The position numbers and the translations under genes are program-made. This document shows, one piece after another, positions 6,157 to 9,039 of a DNA stretch of 9,039 nucleotides. The DNA is taken from the NCBI GenBank assembly GCA_964606765.1, contig CAZSIR010000123.1, positions 1 through 9,039 on the forward strand, read 5' to 3'. Position 1 is the stretch's first letter; each line of letters starts with the position of its first letter. The DNA is from Ga0077527 sp964606765 (GTDB taxonomy: Bacteria > Pseudomonadota > Gammaproteobacteria > Burkholderiales > SG8-41). Below the pieces are notes generated by a model. The model was not told where the DNA came from. It worked only from the letters and a program-made list of their open reading frames with translations, and ran no database searches.

Positions 6157-6172
6157 TGCAAGAATCAGACCA
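6157..6172 (-). promoter_or_regulatory. Sigma-54-type promoter for the biuH-permease-atzGE unit
   Basis: On the minus strand TGGTCTGATTCTTGCA has a perfect -12 box (TTGCA), the invariant GG, and the G that ends the -24 box, at exact spacing. The three bases between GG and that G differ from the consensus. The predicted start is near 6146, giving a 49-base leader before the ATG at 6097. Support comes from the IHF consensus and NtrC-like dyad found upstream at normal distances. Confidence 0.7.
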
Positions 6173-6200
6173 TCGGCTCCCCCGTAAAAAAATCTTTTTA

Positions 6201-6213
6201 AATCAAATATTTA
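6201..6213 (+). promoter_or_regulatory. Candidate IHF-binding site upstream of biuH
   Basis: AATCAAATATTTA is a perfect match to the IHF consensus WATCAANNNNTTR. It is embedded in a markedly AT-rich run (about 6185-6223) with A-tracts, as is common for strong IHF sites. It lies at about -55 to -67 from the predicted start, between the -24/-12 element and the NtrC-like dyad, where IHF classically bends DNA to bring the activator to sigma-54 polymerase. Confidence 0.6.
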
Positions 6214-6266
6214 ATAAAAATTTGCCCGCGGCTGTTTGATCAGCGCTGTGCGCCGCCGGCCAGGCT

Positions 6267-6283
6267 TGCGCTATGGTGGTGCC
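6267..6283. promoter_or_regulatory. Candidate NtrC-binding site upstream of biuH
   Basis: TGCGCTATGGTGGTGCC matches 10 of the 13 defined positions of TGCACC-N4-TGGTGCA, with TGGTGC intact and TGC-C kept in the left arm. Its centre is about -129 from the predicted start, in the usual enhancer range. A much weaker dyad (7 of 13) at 6236-6252 is again 31 bp away; it is worth testing but not called. Confidence 0.55.
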
Positions 6284-6318
6284 GGGGTTTTACCGGCGCG
6301 GCGCGGCAGCGCGGCGTT

Positions 6319-7233
6319 TCAGGGGGATGCGCGCTTCAGGGTGATGATCAGCACGCCACCCAGCACCAGCGCCGCGCCGCAGAATTGCGCCAGGGTGATG
6401 GTTTCATCGAGGAAGCCCCAGGCGAATGCCATGGTCGCGATGGGGCCGATGCAGCCGACCAGCGAAACCTGGTTGGCCCCGATCCGCTTCAATCCTTCCG
6501 CCATCAGCCACAGCGGCAGTACCGTGGCAAACACCGCGAGCACGGCGACCAGGCTGTAAACCTGATGCGCGACGACCAGGGCCTCCAGCGGGCGGATGGC
6601 GAGGAAATGCGCGATGACGAAACCGGTTGCGATCAGGGAAGCGTAGGCGGAAAAACGCATCGAGCCGAATTTGTGCACCAGCCGGCTGCCGGCAACGAGA
6701 TAGCTTGCGTAGGTCACGGCGCTGCCGAAAACCAGCATCGCCCCCCAGATGGTCAATGGCAGGCTTTCCCCCATCCGCGCTTCGCCGCTGAATACCAGCG
6801 CGATGCCGGCATAGGACAGCCCCAGCGAAACCAGATGCTGTCTGCGCAGCGGCTGTTTCAGGAAAACCGCCGACATCAGCAGCACCAGCGTCGGGTACAG
6901 GTAGAGGATCAGCCGGCCGAAGCCCGCCGAGATGTACTGCAGTCCGGCCAGGTCGAGAAAACTGCCGAGGTAATAACCGAGAAAGCCGAGGACGACGATG
7001 CCGGCAATTTCACGGCGGGAGAAGGCGACGGCGGGCCTGCCGGCCCACCACGCCATCAGCAAAAACAGCGGCGCTGCGAACAGCATGCGCAGCGCAAGCA
7101 GGGTCACGGTATCGACGCCGTACTGGTAGGCGGCCTTAACCAGCACCGGTTTTGCGGAAAACGCGACTGAACCGGCCAGTACGCAGGCAATGCCGATGTA
7201 AGCACCGCCCCGCTCGGATTGCGGGTCGGACAC
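6319..7233 (-). CDS. DMT-superfamily (EamA) transporter
   Basis: A 304-residue inner-membrane protein with about ten hydrophobic spans arranged as two EamA repeats (roughly residues 10-140 and 155-300). The first repeat carries FGRLILYLYPTLVLLMSAVFL and the second carries QVSLVGCIGPIATMAFAWGFLDE, both typical of the end of an EamA unit. Members export or import amino acids, nucleobases or other metabolites, and the sequence does not reveal which. The start is GTG at 7233, sharing its first G with the TAG stop of the upstream ATPase gene (TAGTG), so translation is probably coupled. Its 3' end is 221 bases before the biuH start, with the sigma-54-type promoter in between. It therefore probably belongs to a different transcript from the nitrogen genes. 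Family sure, function unknown. Confidence 0.88.
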   Translation of the reverse strand: MSDPQSERGGAYIGIACVLAGSVAFSAKPVLVKAAYQYGVDTVTLLALRMLFAAPLFLLMAWWAGRPAVAFSRREIAGIVVLGFLGYYLGSFLDLAGLQYISAGFGRLILYLYPTLVLLMSAVFLKQPLRRQHLVSLGLSYAGIALVFSGEARMGESLPLTIWGAMLVFGSAVTYASYLVAGSRLVHKFGSMRFSAYASLIATGFVIAHFLAIRPLEALVVAHQVYSLVAVLAVFATVLPLWLMAEGLKRIGANQVSLVGCIGPIATMAFAWGFLDETITLAQFCGAALVLGGVLIITLKRASP

Positions 7234-8738
7234 TAACGGCGACTCTTGCCGCCGAGGATGGAGCCCAGAACGCCGCGGATGATTTCGCGGCCGACCTGCG
7301 AGCCGATGGCGCGCGCGGCACTTTTCGCCGCCAGTTCTATGGCGCCGTCCCGATGGCCGCCGCGCGGACCGGTGGAGCCGCCCAGCAGTCCGCCGAGCCA
7401 GCCGCCGCCGGATTCGCTTTGCGCGCCCGGTGTTTTTGCGGAACCGGTTTGCGCCGGTTGCTGCTCCTGCACGCGCTGCGTCAGTTTCTCGTAGGCGGAT
7501 TCCCGGTCCACGACCTTGTCGTAAGTGCCGGCCAGCAGCGATGCCTTGATCGTGGCGGCACGTTCGTCCGGCGTGACCGGCCCGAGGCGGCTGCCCGGGG
7601 GCAGCACGAAGGCGCGTTCAACGATGGCCGGCCGGCCTTTTTCATCGAGCAGGGAAACCAGCGCTTCGCCGACGCCGAGTTCGGTGATGGCGGCTTCGAC
7701 ATCGAGTTTGGGATTGGCGCGCAGCGTGGTGGCGGCGCTTTTCACCGCCTTCTGGTCACGCGGCGTGAAGGCGCGCAGCGCATGCTGCACGCGGTTGCCG
7801 AGCTGGCCGAGCACGGTCTCGGGGATGTCGAGCGGATTCTGCGTGACGAAAAACACGCCGACACCCTTGGAACGGATCAGCCGCACCACCTGCTCGATTT
7901 TTTCCAGCAGGGCCTGGGGCGCATCGCTGAACAGCAGGTGCGCCTCGTCGAAGAAAAACACCAGCTTTGGCTTTTCCGGGTCGCCGACCTCGGGCAACTG
8001 CTCGAAAAGCTCGGACAGCAGCCACAGCAGGAAGGTGCCGTAGAGTTTCGGCGAATTCATCAGCTTGTCCGCGGCCAGGATGTTGATCACGCCGCGGCCA
8101 CGGTCGACCTGCATCAGATCCTGGATGTTCAGGGCGGGTTCGGCGAAAAATTTGTCGCCGCCCTGCTGCTCGATTTCAAGCAGGCCGCGCTGGATGGCAC
8201 CGATCGAGGCCGCTGAAATGTTGCCGTACTGGGTGGTGAAATTTTTCGCGTTGTCGCCCATGAACTGCAGCATGGCGCGCAGGTCCTTGAGATCCAGCAG
8301 CAGCAGGCCGTTGTCGTCAGCGATCTTGAAGGCCAGCGTCAGCACACCCTGCTGGGTGTCGTTGAGATTGAGCAGTCGCGCCAGCAGCAGCGGGCCCATT
8401 TCCGAAATCGTCGCGCGCACCGGGTGGCCCTGCGCGCCGAAGGCATCCCAGAACACCACCGGGCAGGCCTCGTAGGTGAAATCGCCGACGCCGAGCTGCT
8501 TGATGCGTTCCTCGATTTTCGGTTTCGGCTCGCCTTTTTGCGAGAGTCCGGCGAGATCACCTTTGACGTCGGCCATGAATACCGGCACGCCGATTTTTGA
8601 AAACCCTTCGGCGATGCGCTGCAGGGTGACGGTCTTGCCGGTACCGGTGGCGCCGGCGATCAGTCCATGACGGTTGGCAAGGCCGGGGAGCAGGAACAAT
8701 TCAGCTTCGGATTTGGCGACGAGCAGGGGGGCGGCCAT
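7233..8738 (-). CDS. yjgR: HerA-like/DUF853 ATPase (YjgR family)
   Basis: A 501-residue cytoplasmic P-loop ATPase of the HerA/FtsK type. Walker A is at residues 29-36 (GATGTGKT) and Walker B at 259-267 (LVFFFDEAH, Asp264 and Glu265). A sensor-like Gln300 is in VTQNPLDIP, and a candidate arginine finger Arg316 is in LGNRVQHALRAF. The C-terminal 80 residues change character: a Gln/Ser/Gly-rich linker containing GGGWLGGLLGG, then a helix ending in VLGSILGGKSRR. The length matches E. coli YjgR (about 500). AGGAAA precedes the ATG at 8738 by a normal distance. The family's biological role is not established; relation to HerA suggests DNA translocation, but no NurA nuclease is present. Divergent from yebC across 83 bases. 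Confidence 0.92.
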   Translation of the reverse strand: MAAPLLVAKSEAELFLLPGLANRHGLIAGATGTGKTVTLQRIAEGFSKIGVPVFMADVKGDLAGLSQKGEPKPKIEERIKQLGVGDFTYEACPVVFWDAFGAQGHPVRATISEMGPLLLARLLNLNDTQQGVLTLAFKIADDNGLLLLDLKDLRAMLQFMGDNAKNFTTQYGNISAASIGAIQRGLLEIEQQGGDKFFAEPALNIQDLMQVDRGRGVINILAADKLMNSPKLYGTFLLWLLSELFEQLPEVGDPEKPKLVFFFDEAHLLFSDAPQALLEKIEQVVRLIRSKGVGVFFVTQNPLDIPETVLGQLGNRVQHALRAFTPRDQKAVKSAATTLRANPKLDVEAAITELGVGEALVSLLDEKGRPAIVERAFVLPPGSRLGPVTPDERAATIKASLLAGTYDKVVDRESAYEKLTQRVQEQQPAQTGSAKTPGAQSESGGGWLGGLLGGSTGPRGGHRDGAIELAAKSAARAIGSQVGREIIRGVLGSILGGKSRR

Positions 8739-8760
8739 GGCGGTTTCCTGAATGCGCTAT

Positions 8761-8783
8761 GTTAAAATTTCAACAATTCTAAC
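8761..8783. promoter_or_regulatory. AT-rich dyad in the yjgR/yebC divergent promoter region
   Basis: GTTAAAATT and AATTCTAAC are inverted arms agreeing at 8 of 9 positions around the 5-base spacer TCAAC. It is the only AT-rich patch in the 83-bp gap between the two divergent starts. On the minus strand it includes TAGAAT, a possible -10 for yjgR, with an imperfect TTGCTG 15 bases upstream. It may simply be the promoter core or may be an operator; no regulator is recognised. Confidence 0.35.
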
Positions 8784-8821
8784 GGGTTATCGGCGCCAGC
8801 AAGCGGCGATTTGGACGAGTC

Positions 8822-9039
8822 ATGGCCGGACATTCAAAGTGGGCAAACATCCAGCACCGCAAGGGGCGGCAGGATGCCAAGCGCGGCAAGATTTTTACGC
8901 GCCTGATCAAGGAAATCACGGTCGCCGCACGGCTCGGCGGCGGCGATCCGGACAGCAATCCGCGGTTGCGGCTGGCGATGGACAAGGCCTACGACAACAA
9001 CATGCCCAAGGACAACGTCGAGCGCGCGATCAAGCGCGG
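8822..9039 (+). CDS. yebC: YebC/TACO1-family protein (5' part, runs off right edge)
   Basis: 72 residues of about 240 are visible and begin with the family signature MAGHSKWANIQHRKGRQDAK, then GKIFTRLIKEITVAARLGGG and NPRLRLAMDKAYDNNMPKDN. YebC-family proteins were long annotated as transcription regulators. More recent work on the family, including mitochondrial TACO1, points to a ribosome-associated role that relieves stalling at polyproline. In many proteobacteria yebC is followed by the ruvCAB Holliday-junction genes, which would be the expectation beyond the right edge. The start is set by the invariant MAGHSKW. The ribosome site is modest (GGACGAG just upstream). Confidence 0.96.
   Translation, partial: MAGHSKWANIQHRKGRQDAKRGKIFTRLIKEITVAARLGGGDPDSNPRLRLAMDKAYDNNMPKDNVERAIKR

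Noticed and set aside
5516..6187. Open frame (223 codons) on the plus strand opposite the biuH-like gene
   Set aside because: Its composition reflects the antisense of a GC-rich gene, it has no ribosome site or recognisable fold, and it would run through the biuH promoter.
6236..6252. Second NtrC-like dyad 31 bp from the biuH site
   Set aside because: Only 7 of 13 defined positions match; the spacing is suggestive but the site is too weak to annotate.
6281..6297. Hairpin GCCGG/CCGGC after the EamA gene as a terminator
   Set aside because: The stem is only 5 bp and no T-run follows on the minus strand, so it is not distinguishable from chance in GC-rich DNA.
7152..8216. Long open frame (354 codons) on the plus strand opposite the ATPase gene
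   Set aside because: Low-complexity antisense product without motifs; the minus strand encodes an intact ATPase with Walker A and B.
1..9039. CRISPR arrays, tRNA/rRNA genes, insertion sequences, prophage or attachment sites
   Set aside because: No regularly spaced repeats, no tRNA-like or rRNA sequence, and no transposase or integrase were seen on either strand.

Overview
The window looks like chromosome of a Gram-negative, GC-rich bacterium, most likely a betaproteobacterium. The evidence is an outer-membrane porin with a signal peptide and an aromatic C-terminus, a urtA-type urea transporter, a yebC gene, and sigma-54/NtrC-like promoter signals. Genus cannot be fixed from the sequence alone.

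Layout, left to right. Positions 1-377 (minus) hold the 5' part of urtA, the periplasmic urea-binding protein, whose operon runs off the left edge. Positions 378-888 are a 511-bp divergent control region. Positions 889-2109 (plus) encode an outer-membrane porin, followed by a strong hairpin terminator. Positions 6097-2195 (minus) are a four-gene unit: a biuret-hydrolase-like isochorismatase-family enzyme (biuH-like), an NCS2-type permease, and the atzG-atzE pair, which is the small and catalytic subunit of a 1-carboxybiuret-hydrolase-type amidase. Positions 8738-6319 (minus) are a HerA/YjgR-type ATPase overlapping a DMT/EamA transporter by one base. Positions 8822-9039 (plus) are the start of yebC.

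How the genes work together. The left two thirds reads as a nitrogen-scavenging regulon for urea and urea-like amides. The porin would admit small N-compounds through the outer membrane, UrtA would capture urea in the periplasm, the NCS2 permease would import a ring or amide N-compound, and BiuH and AtzGE would release ammonia from biuret or carboxybiuret-type intermediates. A ring-opening cyanuric acid hydrolase (AtzD/TrzD) and allophanate hydrolase (AtzF) are not in the window. The true substrate of the four-gene unit is therefore open.

The most notable observation is regulatory. All three transcription units carry a sigma-54-type -24/-12 element with exact spacing (plus strand 792-807; minus strand 455-470; minus strand 6157-6172). 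Each region also has NtrC-like dyads at enhancer distance. The urtA/porin region has two such sites 31 bp apart (three helical turns). The biuH promoter has an NtrC-like site, then a perfect IHF consensus, then the -24/-12 element. These are motif matches made by eye and are not experimentally shown. The yjgR-eamA-yebC part looks like ordinary chromosomal background unrelated to this regulon.
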